64,000 nt of DNA from assembly GCF_900101755.1 (NCBI RefSeq), contig NZ_FNAE01000002.1, positions 28,480-92,479 on the forward strand. The letters run 5' to 3'. The position numbers were made by a program, and so were the translations under genes. Positions 17,395 to 28,184 of this stretch are shown piece after piece. The notes beneath the pieces are model-generated. The model did no database searches. It had not been told where the DNA came from and saw only the letters and a list, made by a program, of their open reading frames with translations. Position 1 is the stretch's first letter, and every line of letters begins with the position of its first letter. This stretch comes from Ectopseudomonas alcaliphila (GTDB lineage Bacteria > Pseudomonadota > Gammaproteobacteria > Pseudomonadales > Pseudomonadaceae).

Positions 17395-18456
17395 ATGTCC
17401 TTCAGCCTGCCGCCACGTGGCCGTGGCACCGCCAGCAACCCGCACAACCGCTATGCGCCGACCCGTTCGGAGCAGGAAGACGACGGCTGGTATCAGGACG
17501 AGACCCCACTGAGCCGCGCCACCGAAGTGCGCAAGGAGCAGGCGAAGACGGCGATCACCCGCAACAACTCACCGGATGTCGGCTTCGACCGTTCGGTGAA
17601 CCCCTACCGTGGCTGTGAGCACGGCTGCATTTATTGTTTCGCCAGGCCAACTCACGCTTACTGGGACATGTCGCCGGGCATCGACTTCGAAACCCGCCTG
17701 ATCGCCAAGACCAACCTGGCCGAGCGCCTCGAAGAGCAGCTGCAGAAGCCCGGCTACATGCCGCAGCCCATCGCCCTTGGCATCAACACCGACGCCTACC
17801 AGCCCATCGAACGCGAACAGCGCCTGACCCGCCAGGCCCTGGAAATCCTGCTGCGCTACAAGCACCCGCTGCACATCATCACCAAGGGCTCGCTGATCCT
17901 GCGTGACCTCGACCTGCTCAGCGAGCTGGCCAGGCACAACCTGGTCAGCGTGGCCTTCAGCCTGACCACCCTGGATGACGAACTGAAACGCATCATGGAG
18001 CCGCGCACTGCCGCCCCAGCGGCGCGCCTGCGTGCCATGCGCACCCTGCACGAAGCGGGTGTACCGGTCAGCGCCATCTGCGCGCCGATGATTCCGCAGA
18101 TCAACGACATGGAGCTGGAAGCGCTACTGGAAGCTGCCCGTGACGCCGGCGCCCGTTCGGCCGGCTACGTGCTGCTGCGCCTGCCACTGGAGATCGCCGG
18201 ATTGTTCGAGGAATGGCTGCAGGTGCACTTTCCGGATCGCGCCGCCCATGTGATGAGCCTGATTCGCCAGAGTCGTGGCGGCAAGAACTACGACAGCCGC
18301 TTCGGCAGCCGCATGCGTGGCGAGGGCCAGTTCGCCGATCTGCTGGAGCAGCGCTTTCGCCTGGCGCGGCGCAAGCTCGGCCTGGATCAGCGCGGTAGCG
18401 TGGTGCTGGACTGTTCGCAGTTCTGCCCGCCGGGTGCGCAATTGAGCCTGCTCTGA
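17395..18456 (+). CDS. SOS-controlled radical SAM protein (PA0069 family)
   Basis: Radical S-adenosylmethionine enzyme of 353 residues. The 4Fe-4S cysteines are C74, C78 and C81 (YRGCEHGCIYCFARP), in a context like that of spore photoproduct lyase-related proteins. The reaction is not known. The start ATG has GGAG upstream and is preceded by a LexA box. The P. aeruginosa homologue PA0069 is, to my knowledge, part of the LexA regulon, which agrees. A role in DNA-damage repair or tolerance is a reasonable inference only. Confidence 0.9.
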   Translation: MSFSLPPRGRGTASNPHNRYAPTRSEQEDDGWYQDETPLSRATEVRKEQAKTAITRNNSPDVGFDRSVNPYRGCEHGCIYCFARPTHAYWDMSPGIDFETRLIAKTNLAERLEEQLQKPGYMPQPIALGINTDAYQPIEREQRLTRQALEILLRYKHPLHIITKGSLILRDLDLLSELARHNLVSVAFSLTTLDDELKRIMEPRTAAPAARLRAMRTLHEAGVPVSAICAPMIPQINDMELEALLEAARDAGARSAGYVLLRLPLEIAGLFEEWLQVHFPDRAAHVMSLIRQSRGGKNYDSRFGSRMRGEGQFADLLEQRFRLARRKLGLDQRGSVVLDCSQFCPPGAQLSLL

Positions 18457-18518
18457 CTTGGCAGCACGTCTCGATATGTTAAAACGGGGGCGACCCGAGG
18501 CATTGACCGACGACGACC

Positions 18519-19424
18519 ATGACCCGCACATCCCGCGTAGCCGACCCGTCCTACGAACTGATGGACGACCATGAAGGCCATTCGCTGATCTACCGCCAGC
18601 ACGGCTTTCCCTCGCCGCTGGTGCGCTGGCACTTCCACAAGGAATACGAGCTGCACCTGATCGTCGCCAGCTCCGGCAAGGTATTCATCGGCGACTACAT
18701 CGGCAATTTCTCCCCCTATACCCTGTTCCTCACCGGCCCCGGCCTGCCGCACAACTGGATCAGCCAGGTCGAGGACGGCGAGGTGGTGGAAACCCGCGAC
18801 ATGCTGGTCAACTTCACCGATGAAGTACTGGAGAGCGGCACCGCGGTGTTCGCAGAGCTGAAGAGCCTGCAGCCGTTGCTGGCCCGCGCGCAGTTCGGCA
18901 TCGAGTTCCGCGACCCGCAACTGATTCGCGAAGCCGGCGTACTGATGGGCAAGATCGCCAGTAGCCGCGGCATCACCCGCCTGGGCCATTTCTTCATCCT
19001 CATGGAGCTGCTCGCTGGCAGCGAGGATTACCAGTTGCTCTCGGCCGTGACCTCTTCGGAGCTGGGCGACGAGCAACATGTCGAGCGCATCAACCGGGCG
19101 GTGGACTACATCTTCCAGCACTACGCGCAGGGCATCAGCCAGGAGGAAGTCGCCGAGCACCTGGGCATGACCACCACCTACTTTTCGCGCTTCTTCAAGC
19201 AGGCCACCGGACGTGGTTTCGTCGAGTTCGTCAATCGCCTGCGGGTGAGCAAATCCTGCGAGCTGCTGAGCAAGAGCGACAAGCCGGTGACCGACGTGTG
19301 CTTCGAGTCCGGCTTCAGCAACATTTCCAACTTCAACCGCCGTTTCCAGCAGCTCAAGGGCATGACCCCCTCGGGTTATCGCAAGCTGGCGGTGCAGCGC
19401 CTGACCGAGCAAAACCTGTACTGA
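18519..19424 (+). CDS. mtlR: AraC-type activator of mannitol use, MtlR
   Basis: Protein of 301 residues with an N-terminal cupin sensor (WHFHKEYELHLIVASSGKVF) and a C-terminal AraC DNA-binding domain (about 195-295; EEVAEHLGMTTTYFSRFFKQ and DVCFESGFSNISNFNRRF). It stands directly upstream of mtlE in the same direction, as in P. fluorescens and P. aeruginosa, where it activates the mtl operon in response to mannitol, sorbitol or arabitol. The 227-base gap to mtlE is where its operator should be. Confidence 0.9.
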   Translation: MTRTSRVADPSYELMDDHEGHSLIYRQHGFPSPLVRWHFHKEYELHLIVASSGKVFIGDYIGNFSPYTLFLTGPGLPHNWISQVEDGEVVETRDMLVNFTDEVLESGTAVFAELKSLQPLLARAQFGIEFRDPQLIREAGVLMGKIASSRGITRLGHFFILMELLAGSEDYQLLSAVTSSELGDEQHVERINRAVDYIFQHYAQGISQEEVAEHLGMTTTYFSRFFKQATGRGFVEFVNRLRVSKSCELLSKSDKPVTDVCFESGFSNISNFNRRFQQLKGMTPSGYRKLAVQRLTEQNLY

Positions 19425-19651
19425 ATCAGCAGCCACCCTCTACCCCGACCTCCTCTACACCCCTGATGCCAGAGAGCTACACCCCTTGCCGCGCCGGTTT
19501 CTCGCTGCACAGGCAGTGCAAAAAAGTATCGATCACTGTGCGCTCAAGGATTTGTTCGTGCAGGCCTGCGGGGGTGTAATCCGGCCCGAGCTAAACAAAA
19601 ACAATAACGTTCTTCCGCAGCCGTACAGGCGCGGGAGAGGAGTTCACAACC
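19425..19651 (+). promoter_or_regulatory. mtlR-mtlE intergenic region (expected mtl promoter)
   Basis: This 227-base gap has no gene. A run of short C-rich direct repeats (ACCCTCTACC, ACCTCCTCTACACCCC, CTACACCCC) lies at its left end and could hold MtlR half-sites. A strong GGAGAGGAG ribosome site is found just before mtlE. The promoter elements could not be fixed with certainty. Confidence 0.45.
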
Positions 19652-20962
19652 ATGAACAACTCGATCAAAGCCCTCGTTGCAGCCTCTTGCCTGTCTCTCA
19701 CCGTGGTCGCCCAGGGCGCCGAAACCCTGACCATCGCCACGGTCAACAACAGCGACATGATCCGCATGCAGCGGCTCGCCAAGACTTTCGAAGAACAGAA
19801 CCCCGACATCCGCCTGAAGTGGGTGGTGCTCGAGGAGAACGTGCTGCGCCAGCGCCTGACCACCGATATCGCCACCCAGGGCGGCCAGTTCGACGTGCTC
19901 ACCATCGGCATGTACGAAGCGGCGCTGTGGGGCGAGAAGGGCTGGCTGGAGCCGATGACCGAACTGCCGGCCGACTATGACCTCGACGACGTCTTCCCTT
20001 CGGTACGCGAAGGCCTGTCCGTCAAGGGCACGCTGTACGCCCTGCCGTTCTATGCCGAAGCCTCGATCACCTATTACCGCAAGGATCTGTTCGAGCAGGC
20101 CGGTCTGGAAATGCCCGAGCAACCGACCTGGGAGCAGATGGCCGAATTCGCCGGCAAGCTGCACCAGCCGGACAAGGGCCAGTACGGCCTGTGCCTGCGC
20201 GGCAAGGCCGGCTGGGGCGAGAACATGGCGCTGATCACCACCCTGGCCAACGCCCATGGCGCGCGCTGGTTCGATGAGCAGTGGCAGCCGGAATTCACCG
20301 GCAGCGAGTGGCAGAACGCGCTGAACTTCTACGTCGACAACATGAAGAAATACGGCCCGCCCGGCGCCTCCAGCAACGGTTTCAATGAGAACCTGGCGCT
20401 GTTCAACAGCGGCAAGTGCGCGCTGTGGGTCGATGCCAGCGTCGCCGGCTCCTTCGTCACCGATACCTCGCAAAGCAAGGTCGCCGATGCCGTCGGCTTC
20501 ACCTTCGCGCCGACCCAGGTCACCGACAAGGGCGCCTCCTGGCTGTACTCCTGGGCCCTGGCGATTCCCACCAGCTCCAAGGCCAAGGACGCCGCCAAGA
20601 CTTTCAGCGCCTGGGCCACCTCCAAGGCCTATGCCGAACTGGTCGCCGAGAAGGATGGCGTGGCCAACGTGCCGCCGGGCACCCGCGCCTCGACCTACAG
20701 CGAGGCCTACATGCAGGCCGCGCCGTTCGCCAAGGTCACCCTGGATTCGCTGAAGAAGGCCGACCCGACCGACCCCAGCGCCAAGCCGGTGCCTTACGTG
20801 GGCATCCAGCTGGTGACCATCCCCGAGTTCCAGGCCATCGGCACCAGCGTCGGCAAGCTGTTCACCGCTGCCCTGACCGGGCAGATGCAACCGCAGCAGG
20901 CCCTGCAGGCCGCACAGCAGAGCACCGAGCGGGAAATGAAGCGCGCCGGGTATCCGAAGTAG
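19652..20962 (+). CDS. mtlE: Mannitol/polyol ABC transporter, periplasmic binding protein
   Basis: Substrate-binding protein of 436 residues with a Sec signal peptide (MNNSIKALVAASCLSLTVVA, cleavage after about residue 23). The mature part is a family 1 extracellular sugar-binding protein that opens ETLTIATVNNSDMIRMQRLA. It delivers polyols to MtlF/MtlG. It is first in the mtlEFGKDYZ operon and is separated from mtlF by a 129-base gap that holds a large palindrome, which may keep its expression above that of the membrane subunits. Confidence 0.93.
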   Translation: MNNSIKALVAASCLSLTVVAQGAETLTIATVNNSDMIRMQRLAKTFEEQNPDIRLKWVVLEENVLRQRLTTDIATQGGQFDVLTIGMYEAALWGEKGWLEPMTELPADYDLDDVFPSVREGLSVKGTLYALPFYAEASITYYRKDLFEQAGLEMPEQPTWEQMAEFAGKLHQPDKGQYGLCLRGKAGWGENMALITTLANAHGARWFDEQWQPEFTGSEWQNALNFYVDNMKKYGPPGASSNGFNENLALFNSGKCALWVDASVAGSFVTDTSQSKVADAVGFTFAPTQVTDKGASWLYSWALAIPTSSKAKDAAKTFSAWATSKAYAELVAEKDGVANVPPGTRASTYSEAYMQAAPFAKVTLDSLKKADPTDPSAKPVPYVGIQLVTIPEFQAIGTSVGKLFTAALTGQMQPQQALQAAQQSTEREMKRAGYPK

Positions 20963-20969
20963 CCATTTT

Positions 20970-21050
20970 GTAGGGTGGGCCGGGCGGCGTTCCGCTTCAG
21001 CCCACCAGGGTTTTCACCGTGAGTTCGTGGTGGGCTGAAGCCCACCCTAC
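20970..21050. repeat. Nested inverted repeat between mtlE and mtlF
   Basis: Outer arms GTAGGGTGGGC (20970-20980) and GCCCACCCTAC (21040-21050) enclose a perfect 14-bp inner pair, GCTTCAGCCCACCA (20994-21007) and TGGTGGGCTGAAGC (21028-21041). It belongs to the GGTGGGC REP-like family also seen near 4533. Inside an operon, such a structure often protects the upstream mRNA. Confidence 0.85.
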
Positions 21051-21091
21051 GGGCTAAAGCGGAACGCCACCCCCCATTCGCCCTCGGAGGC

Positions 21092-22027
21092 ATGATGAAT
21101 TCTCCGGCCATCGATACCCCCGCCGCACAGGCCAGCACACCGGCACCGCGTAAATCGCGGCGCCTGGCACCCGGCTGGTTTCTGGTCAGCCCTTCGGTGG
21201 CCCTGCTGCTGATCTGGATGATCGTGCCGCTGGGCATGACCGTCTATTTCTCGCTGATCCGTTACAACCTGCTGTACCCCGGCGAAAACGATTTCGTCGG
21301 CCTGGAGAACTTCGAATACTTCGTCACCGACGCTGCTTTCCTCTCCGGCGCCGGCAATACCGTATTGCTGGTGGGCAGCGTGCTGCTGATCAGCGTGGTG
21401 TTCGGCGTGCTGATCTCCGCGTTGCTGGAGGCCAACGAGTTCTTCGGCCGTGGCATCGTGCGGGTGCTGCTGATCTCGCCGTTCTTCATCATGCCCACGG
21501 TCAGCGCGCTGCTGTGGAAGAACCTGATCTTCCATCCGGTATCGGGGATTCTCGCCGCCATCTGGCAGTTCTTCGGCGCGCAGCCGGTGGACTGGCTGGC
21601 GCACCACCCGCTGTTCTCGATCATCATGATCGTGTCCTGGCAGTGGCTGCCGTTCGCCATCCTGATCCTGATGACCGCCATGCAGTCGCTGGATCAGGAG
21701 CAGAAGGAAGCCGCACGCCTGGACGGCGCCGGCCCCATCGCCATCTTCTGGCACCTCACTCTGCCGCACCTGGCCCGGCCGATCGCCGTGGTGGTGATGA
21801 TCGAGACCATCTTCCTGCTCTCGGTATTCGCCGAGATCTACACCACCACCAGCGGCGGTCCCGGCTACGAGTCGACCAACCTCGCCTACCTGATCTACAC
21901 CCAGGCGCTGCTGCAGTTCGACGTCGGCATGGCCTCGGCCGGCGGGCTGATCGCGGTGGTGATCGCCAACATCGCCGCCATCGTGCTGATCCGCATGATC
22001 GGCAAGAACCTGACCGATAAACAGTGA
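21092..22027 (+). CDS. mtlF: Mannitol/polyol ABC transporter permease MtlF
   Basis: Inner-membrane permease of 311 residues with about six transmembrane segments and the binding-protein-dependent transport signature (EAARLDGAGPIAIFWHLTLP) that contacts the ATPase. Tandem ATG codons at 21092 and 21095 follow GGAGG; the second has the better spacing. It pairs with MtlG, whose gene starts ten bases after its stop. Confidence 0.92.
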   Translation: MMNSPAIDTPAAQASTPAPRKSRRLAPGWFLVSPSVALLLIWMIVPLGMTVYFSLIRYNLLYPGENDFVGLENFEYFVTDAAFLSGAGNTVLLVGSVLLISVVFGVLISALLEANEFFGRGIVRVLLISPFFIMPTVSALLWKNLIFHPVSGILAAIWQFFGAQPVDWLAHHPLFSIIMIVSWQWLPFAILILMTAMQSLDQEQKEAARLDGAGPIAIFWHLTLPHLARPIAVVVMIETIFLLSVFAEIYTTTSGGPGYESTNLAYLIYTQALLQFDVGMASAGGLIAVVIANIAAIVLIRMIGKNLTDKQ

Positions 22028-22037
22028 GGGCGCCGAC

Positions 22038-22871
22038 ATGCTGACACTCAAACAGTCCCGTCGCCTGCAAAGCCTGTTCATCGGCACGCTGGCCTGGGCG
22101 ATTGCCGCGGTGATCTTCTTCCCGATCTTCTGGATGGTGCTGACCAGCCTGAAGACCGAGATCGACGCCTTCGCCACGCCGCCGCAGTTCATCTTCACCC
22201 CGACGCTGGAGAACTACCTGCACATCAACGAGCGCAGCGACTACTTCGCCTTCGCCTGGAACTCGGTGCTGATCTCCCTCTCGGCGACGCTGCTGTGCAT
22301 GCTTCTGGCGGTGCCGGCCGCCTACTCCATGGCCTTCTTCGAAACGCGCCACACCAAGCGCACGCTGCTGTGGATGCTATCGACCAAGATGCTGCCGCCG
22401 GTTGGCGTGCTGGTGCCGATCTACCTGCTGGCCAAGCAGTTCGGCCTGCTCGACTCGCGCGTGGCGCTGATCATCATCTACACCCTGATCAACCTGCCGA
22501 TCATCGTGTGGATGGTGTACACCTACTTCAAGGACATCCCCGTGGACATCCTCGAAGCGGCGCGCCTGGATGGCGCCACCACCTGGCAGGAGATCGTCCG
22601 CGTGCTGCTGCCGATCGCTCGCGGCGGCCTGGCCTCGACCATGTTGCTGTCGCTGATCCTGTGCTGGAACGAAGCGTTCTGGTCGCTCAACCTGACCAGC
22701 TCCGCCGCCGCCCCGCTGACCGCCCTGGTCGCCTCCTACTCCAGCCCCGAGGGCCTGTTCTGGGCCAAGCTCTCCGCCGTTTCGACCCTGGCCTGCGCGC
22801 CCATCCTGATCGTCGGCTGGATCAGCCAAAAACAACTTGTACGCGGCCTGTCCTTCGGCGCGGTGAAATAA
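22038..22871 (+). CDS. mtlG: Mannitol/polyol ABC transporter permease MtlG
   Basis: Second permease, 277 residues, six predicted membrane helices, with the ATPase-contact loop EAARLDGATTWQEIVRVLLP near residue 175-195. It forms the channel with MtlF. GAGGGCG precedes the ATG. It is tightly packed between mtlF and mtlK. Confidence 0.92.
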   Translation: MLTLKQSRRLQSLFIGTLAWAIAAVIFFPIFWMVLTSLKTEIDAFATPPQFIFTPTLENYLHINERSDYFAFAWNSVLISLSATLLCMLLAVPAAYSMAFFETRHTKRTLLWMLSTKMLPPVGVLVPIYLLAKQFGLLDSRVALIIIYTLINLPIIVWMVYTYFKDIPVDILEAARLDGATTWQEIVRVLLPIARGGLASTMLLSLILCWNEAFWSLNLTSSAAAPLTALVASYSSPEGLFWAKLSAVSTLACAPILIVGWISQKQLVRGLSFGAVK

Positions 22872-22886
22872 CGGGAGACCTTCCAT

Positions 22887-23990
<1,104 letters not shown>

Positions 23991-24015
23991 CGCCGCTCCA
24001 TACGGGATGTTCCAG

Positions 24016-25491
24016 ATGAAACTCAATCGCCAGCAGCTTTCCCGGCTTGGCGGCGCCGTCGCGCTGCCCGGCTACACCGCCGACATGATTCGCACCGGCA
24101 TCGCCCATTTCGGCGTCGGCGGCTTTCACCGCGCCCACCAGGCAGTTTACACAGACGCCCTGATGAACCAGGGCCTGGCGCTGGACTGGGCTATCTGCGG
24201 GGTCGGCGTGCGCAGTGAGGACCGCGCCATGCGCGATGCCCTGGCCAGCCAGGATTACCTCTACACCCTGGTCGAGCTGGGCGACGAGCCGAACCTGCCG
24301 GTGCGGGTGATCGGTGCGATCAACGACATGCTGCTGGCCGAAGAGTCACCGCAAGCGCTGATCGACAAACTGGCCGACCCGGCGATTCGTATCGTCTCAC
24401 TGACCATCACCGAGGGCGGTTACTGCATCGACGACAGCACCGGCGAATTTCTCGCCGAGCTACCCGCTATCGCCCACGACCTGCGCCACCCCGAATCACC
24501 GCAGAGCGTGTTCGGCTTTCTCTGCGCCGCCCTGGCCAAACGTCGCGCCGCCGGCATTCCGGCCTTCACCCTGATGTCCTGCGATAACCTGCCACACAAC
24601 GGCGATGTCACGCGCAAGGCGCTGCTGGCCTTCGCCCACCTAGCCGACCATGAGCTGGCCAGCTGGATCGACCATCACGTGAGCTTTCCCAATGCCATGG
24701 TCGACCGCATCACGCCGATGACCAGCGCCGCCCATCGCCAGCAACTGGCCGAGCAGCATGGCGTCGACGACGCCTGGCCGGTGGTCTGCGAGCCCTTCGT
24801 GCAATGGGTGCTGGAGGACAAGTTCGTCAGCGGCCGCCCGGCCTGGGAAGAGGTCGGCGTGCAGTTCACCGACGATGTCACGCCCTATGAGGAGATGAAG
24901 ATCAAGCTGCTCAATGGCAGCCACCTGGCGCTGACCTACCTGGGCTTTCTCAAGGGCTATCGCTTCGTCCACGAGACCCTGAACGATCCGCTGCTGCGCC
25001 GCTACGTGCGCGCATTCATGGATCTGGACGTGACCCCGCAGCTGGCGCCGGTGCCGGGCATCGACCTGAACACCTACAAGGACACGCTGATCGAGCGCTT
25101 CTCCAACCAGGCCATCGCCGACCAGCTCGAACGCGTCTGCTCGGATGGCTCGTCGAAGTTTCCCAAGTTCATCGTGCCGACCCTCAACCGCCTGATCGAG
25201 GACGGTCGGCCGCTGGAGCGCGCGGCACTGGTGGTCGCGGCCTGGGCGCTGTACCTCAAGGGTGTCGACGAGAACGGCACGCGCTATCGTATTCCCGATC
25301 CGCGCGCCGAGTTCTGCCAGGCGCTGGTGGCCGACGACGACCAGGTACGCGAGCGGGTACTGGGCGTCGAGGCGATCTTCGGCACGGCGATCCCGCAGTC
25401 GGCAGCGTTCGTCGCCGCCTTCGAGCTGTGTTACGACAGCCTGCGCAAGCTCGGCGTAACCCGCACCCTGCAGACCCTGCTGGGCGACTGA
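24016..25491 (+). CDS. mtlD: Mannitol 2-dehydrogenase
   Basis: NAD-dependent polyol dehydrogenase of the long-chain PSLDR type that oxidises mannitol to fructose (also arabitol and sorbitol). The 491 residues from ATG 24016 (MKLNRQQLSRLGG) align with the P. fluorescens enzyme without gaps, placing the catalytic set at N191 (CDNLPHN), K295, N300 and H303 (MKIKLLNGSH). GIAHFGVGGFHRAHQ is the nucleotide-binding loop. In-frame starts upstream would overlap mtlK and are less likely. Confidence 0.95.
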   Translation: MKLNRQQLSRLGGAVALPGYTADMIRTGIAHFGVGGFHRAHQAVYTDALMNQGLALDWAICGVGVRSEDRAMRDALASQDYLYTLVELGDEPNLPVRVIGAINDMLLAEESPQALIDKLADPAIRIVSLTITEGGYCIDDSTGEFLAELPAIAHDLRHPESPQSVFGFLCAALAKRRAAGIPAFTLMSCDNLPHNGDVTRKALLAFAHLADHELASWIDHHVSFPNAMVDRITPMTSAAHRQQLAEQHGVDDAWPVVCEPFVQWVLEDKFVSGRPAWEEVGVQFTDDVTPYEEMKIKLLNGSHLALTYLGFLKGYRFVHETLNDPLLRRYVRAFMDLDVTPQLAPVPGIDLNTYKDTLIERFSNQAIADQLERVCSDGSSKFPKFIVPTLNRLIEDGRPLERAALVVAAWALYLKGVDENGTRYRIPDPRAEFCQALVADDDQVRERVLGVEAIFGTAIPQSAAFVAAFELCYDSLRKLGVTRTLQTLLGD

Positions 25492-25494
25492 GCC

Positions 25495-26994
25495 ATGTAC
25501 CTCGGTATCGACTGCGGCACCCAGGGCACCAAGGCGCTAATACTGGATGCAGGCAGCGGCCAAGTGCTCGGCGCCGGCAGCGCCAGCCACACCCTGCAGA
25601 GCGCTGCCAACGGCCGCCGCGAACAGCAGCCACAGCAATGGCTGGACGCCTTCGCGCAGGCGACCCGCCAGGCGCTGACAGCCGCGGGAATCAGCGGCGA
25701 GCGGATTCTCGGTATCGGCGTATCCGGCCAGCAGCATGGTCTGGTGCTGCTCGATGAACAGGGCGCGGTGCTGCGCCCGGCCAAGCTCTGGTGCGACACC
25801 GAGTCGACCCCGGAGAACCAGCGCCTGCTCGATCATCTCGGCGGCGAGGCCGGTTCGCTGCAGCGCCTGGGGCTGGCCATCGCGCCGGGTTACACGGTAT
25901 CCAAACTGCTCTGGACCCGGGAGCAGCACCCCGATGTCTTCTCCCGCATCGCCCATATCCTGCTGCCCCACGACTACCTCAACCACTGGCTTACCGGGCG
26001 TGCCTGCAGCGAGTACGGCGACGCCTCCGGCTCGGGTTATTTCAACGTGCGCACGCGCAGCTGGGATCGCGAACTGCTGAATTTCATCGACCCCAGCGGG
26101 CGCCTTTGCAACGCGCTGCCAGAGCTGATCGAGTCGGATCAGCCGGTAGGCCGCATCCGCCCACAGATCGCCGGGCAACTGGGCCTGAACCCGGATGCCG
26201 TGGTGTCCAGCGGCGGCGGCGACAACATGATGGGCGCCATCGGTACCGGCAATATCTGCCCCGGCGCGATCACCATGAGCCTGGGCACCTCCGGCACGCT
26301 CTACGCCTACAGCGATCAGCCGATGGTCAGCCCGCATGCGCAGGTGGCGACCTTCTGCTCGTCATCCGGCGGCTGGCTGCCGCTGATCTGCACCATGAAC
26401 CTGACCAGCGCCACGGGGCTGATCCAGCAACTGCTGGAGCTGGACATCCAGGCCTTCGGCGCTCTGGTCGAGCAATCGCCCATCGGCGCCGGGGGCCTGC
26501 TCATGCTGCCGTTCTTCAATGGCGAACGGGTGCCGGCCCTGCCCCGCTCGCGCGCCAGCCTGCAGGGCATGGACAGCGACAACCTGACCCGCGCCAATCT
26601 GTGTCGAGCAGTGGTCGAGGGCACCAGTTTCGGCCTGCGCTACGGCCTCGACCTGCTGCGCGCCAGCGGTCTGCAGAGCCAGACCATCCGCCTGATCGGC
26701 GGCGCGGCGAAGAGCCCGGTGTGGCGCCAGGTGATCGCCGACATCATGGGCACACCACTGGTCTGCCCGCAGCACACCGAAGCCGCCGCGCTGGGCGCCG
26801 CGATCCAGGCCGCCTGGTGCCTGAGCCCGGGCACACCGAGCCAGGCGCAACTGGCCGCGCTGTGCGAGCGCTGCGTGCAGCTCGATGCCAGCACGCAAAC
26901 CCGGCCCGACCCGGCGCGCACGGCGCAGTACGAAGAGGTCTATCAACGCTACCGCGAGCAGGTCAGCCGGCTTGCCGAGAGCAAACCGGCGTGA
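25495..26994 (+). CDS. mtlY: Xylulokinase / FGGY sugar kinase MtlY
   Basis: Kinase of 499 residues of the FGGY family. It opens with the ATP/sugar motif MYLGIDCGTQGTKALILDA and has SGQQHGLVLLD and a second ATPase signature (IRLIGGAAKSPVWRQVIADI). In P. fluorescens MtlY phosphorylates xylulose formed from arabitol by MtlD. It begins three bases after mtlD. Confidence 0.91.
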   Translation: MYLGIDCGTQGTKALILDAGSGQVLGAGSASHTLQSAANGRREQQPQQWLDAFAQATRQALTAAGISGERILGIGVSGQQHGLVLLDEQGAVLRPAKLWCDTESTPENQRLLDHLGGEAGSLQRLGLAIAPGYTVSKLLWTREQHPDVFSRIAHILLPHDYLNHWLTGRACSEYGDASGSGYFNVRTRSWDRELLNFIDPSGRLCNALPELIESDQPVGRIRPQIAGQLGLNPDAVVSSGGGDNMMGAIGTGNICPGAITMSLGTSGTLYAYSDQPMVSPHAQVATFCSSSGGWLPLICTMNLTSATGLIQQLLELDIQAFGALVEQSPIGAGGLLMLPFFNGERVPALPRSRASLQGMDSDNLTRANLCRAVVEGTSFGLRYGLDLLRASGLQSQTIRLIGGAAKSPVWRQVIADIMGTPLVCPQHTEAAALGAAIQAAWCLSPGTPSQAQLAALCERCVQLDASTQTRPDPARTAQYEEVYQRYREQVSRLAESKPA

Positions 26995-27023
26995 GAGCGC
27001 CACGACTCTAGACGGAGAGGCAT

Positions 27024-27971
27024 ATGTACCTGGTCTGTGGCGAAGCGCTGTTCGATGTGTTCATCCAGAGCGACGGTGGGCGTGGCAATGAGCTGGCCTT
27101 CAAGGCCATTGCCGGCGGCTCGCCGTTCAACGTGGCGCTAGGCCTGCGCCGCATGGGCGCCGACTCGGCGCTGTTCACCGGGATTTCCTCGGACAGCCTG
27201 GGCCAACGCCTGCGCCAGGTGCTGCGCGACGAGGGCGTGAACGATGCCTACCTGATCGCCAGTGATGCGCCGACCACCCTGGCGATGGTCGGCCTGGACG
27301 CCGCCGGTTCGCCGCAGTATTCCTTCCGTGGCGAAGGCTGCGCCGACCGCCAGCTGCTCGCCGAGCACCTGCCGACACTCGATGCACGGGTGCGTGGCCT
27401 GCATGTCGGCTCCTTCTCGCTGGTGGTGGAGCCGGTGGCCAACACGCTGCTGCAGCTGGTGCAGCGCGAACACCAGCAGCGCCTGATCAGCCTCGACCCC
27501 AACGTGCGTCTCGGTCCGGCACCGGATATCGCCCACTGGCGCGAGCGCGTCGAGACCTTCGCCCGCTACGCGCACCTGATCAAGGTCAGCGAAGAAGATC
27601 TGCAGCTGCTGTACCCCGAGCGCGACCCGCAGCAGGTCGCGGCGAGCTGGCGCAACGAGCGCTGCCAGCTGGTGTTCCTCACCCATGGCAGTGAAGGCGC
27701 CAGCGTCCACAGCCGCCACGGCCACTGGTCAGCGCCGGCGATAGCGGTACACACCCGCGACACCGTCGGCGCCGGCGACACCTTCCAGGCCGCGCTGCTC
27801 AGTTATCTGGCGCGCCATCAGCTGGACAGCCCGCAAGGGCTGGCGACGCTGAGCCGCGCGCAGATCGACGACATGCTGCGCCTGGCCATCGAAGCCGCCG
27901 CACTGACCTGCTCGCGGGTTGGCCCCGACCTGCCCTACCTGCATGAACTGGAGCGGCAAAGCGCACGCTGA
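27024..27971 (+). CDS. mtlZ: Fructokinase (PfkB family) MtlZ
   Basis: Ribokinase-type kinase of 315 residues that turns fructose from MtlD into fructose 6-phosphate. The PfkB signature DTVGAGDTFQAALL with the catalytic aspartate lies near residue 250, and the sugar-binding AGGSPFNVALGLRRMG is near 32. GGAGAGG precedes the ATG. It is the last gene of the mtl operon. The following 213 bases to the carbonic anhydrase gene hold no gene. Confidence 0.92.
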   Translation: MYLVCGEALFDVFIQSDGGRGNELAFKAIAGGSPFNVALGLRRMGADSALFTGISSDSLGQRLRQVLRDEGVNDAYLIASDAPTTLAMVGLDAAGSPQYSFRGEGCADRQLLAEHLPTLDARVRGLHVGSFSLVVEPVANTLLQLVQREHQQRLISLDPNVRLGPAPDIAHWRERVETFARYAHLIKVSEEDLQLLYPERDPQQVAASWRNERCQLVFLTHGSEGASVHSRHGHWSAPAIAVHTRDTVGAGDTFQAALLSYLARHQLDSPQGLATLSRAQIDDMLRLAIEAAALTCSRVGPDLPYLHELERQSAR

Positions 27972-28184
27972 ACAGGGTGTCAGGCGCCCTGCGCTGCGGC
28001 GTCTCGCGACATCGGCGTGCCCATCCTTCAGGCGCGCGACGCCGGTAAACCGACACTTGGTAGCAACTACATGAACCTTCAGGTTGTCGCACCTTCGAGC
28101 GGAGGCGACACTTGGCGTGTGACTCGCCCCCCGCTGCGGCTGTCGTTCTAGCAGCGTATTTTCGATAACAACGAGGTTCAGGGC

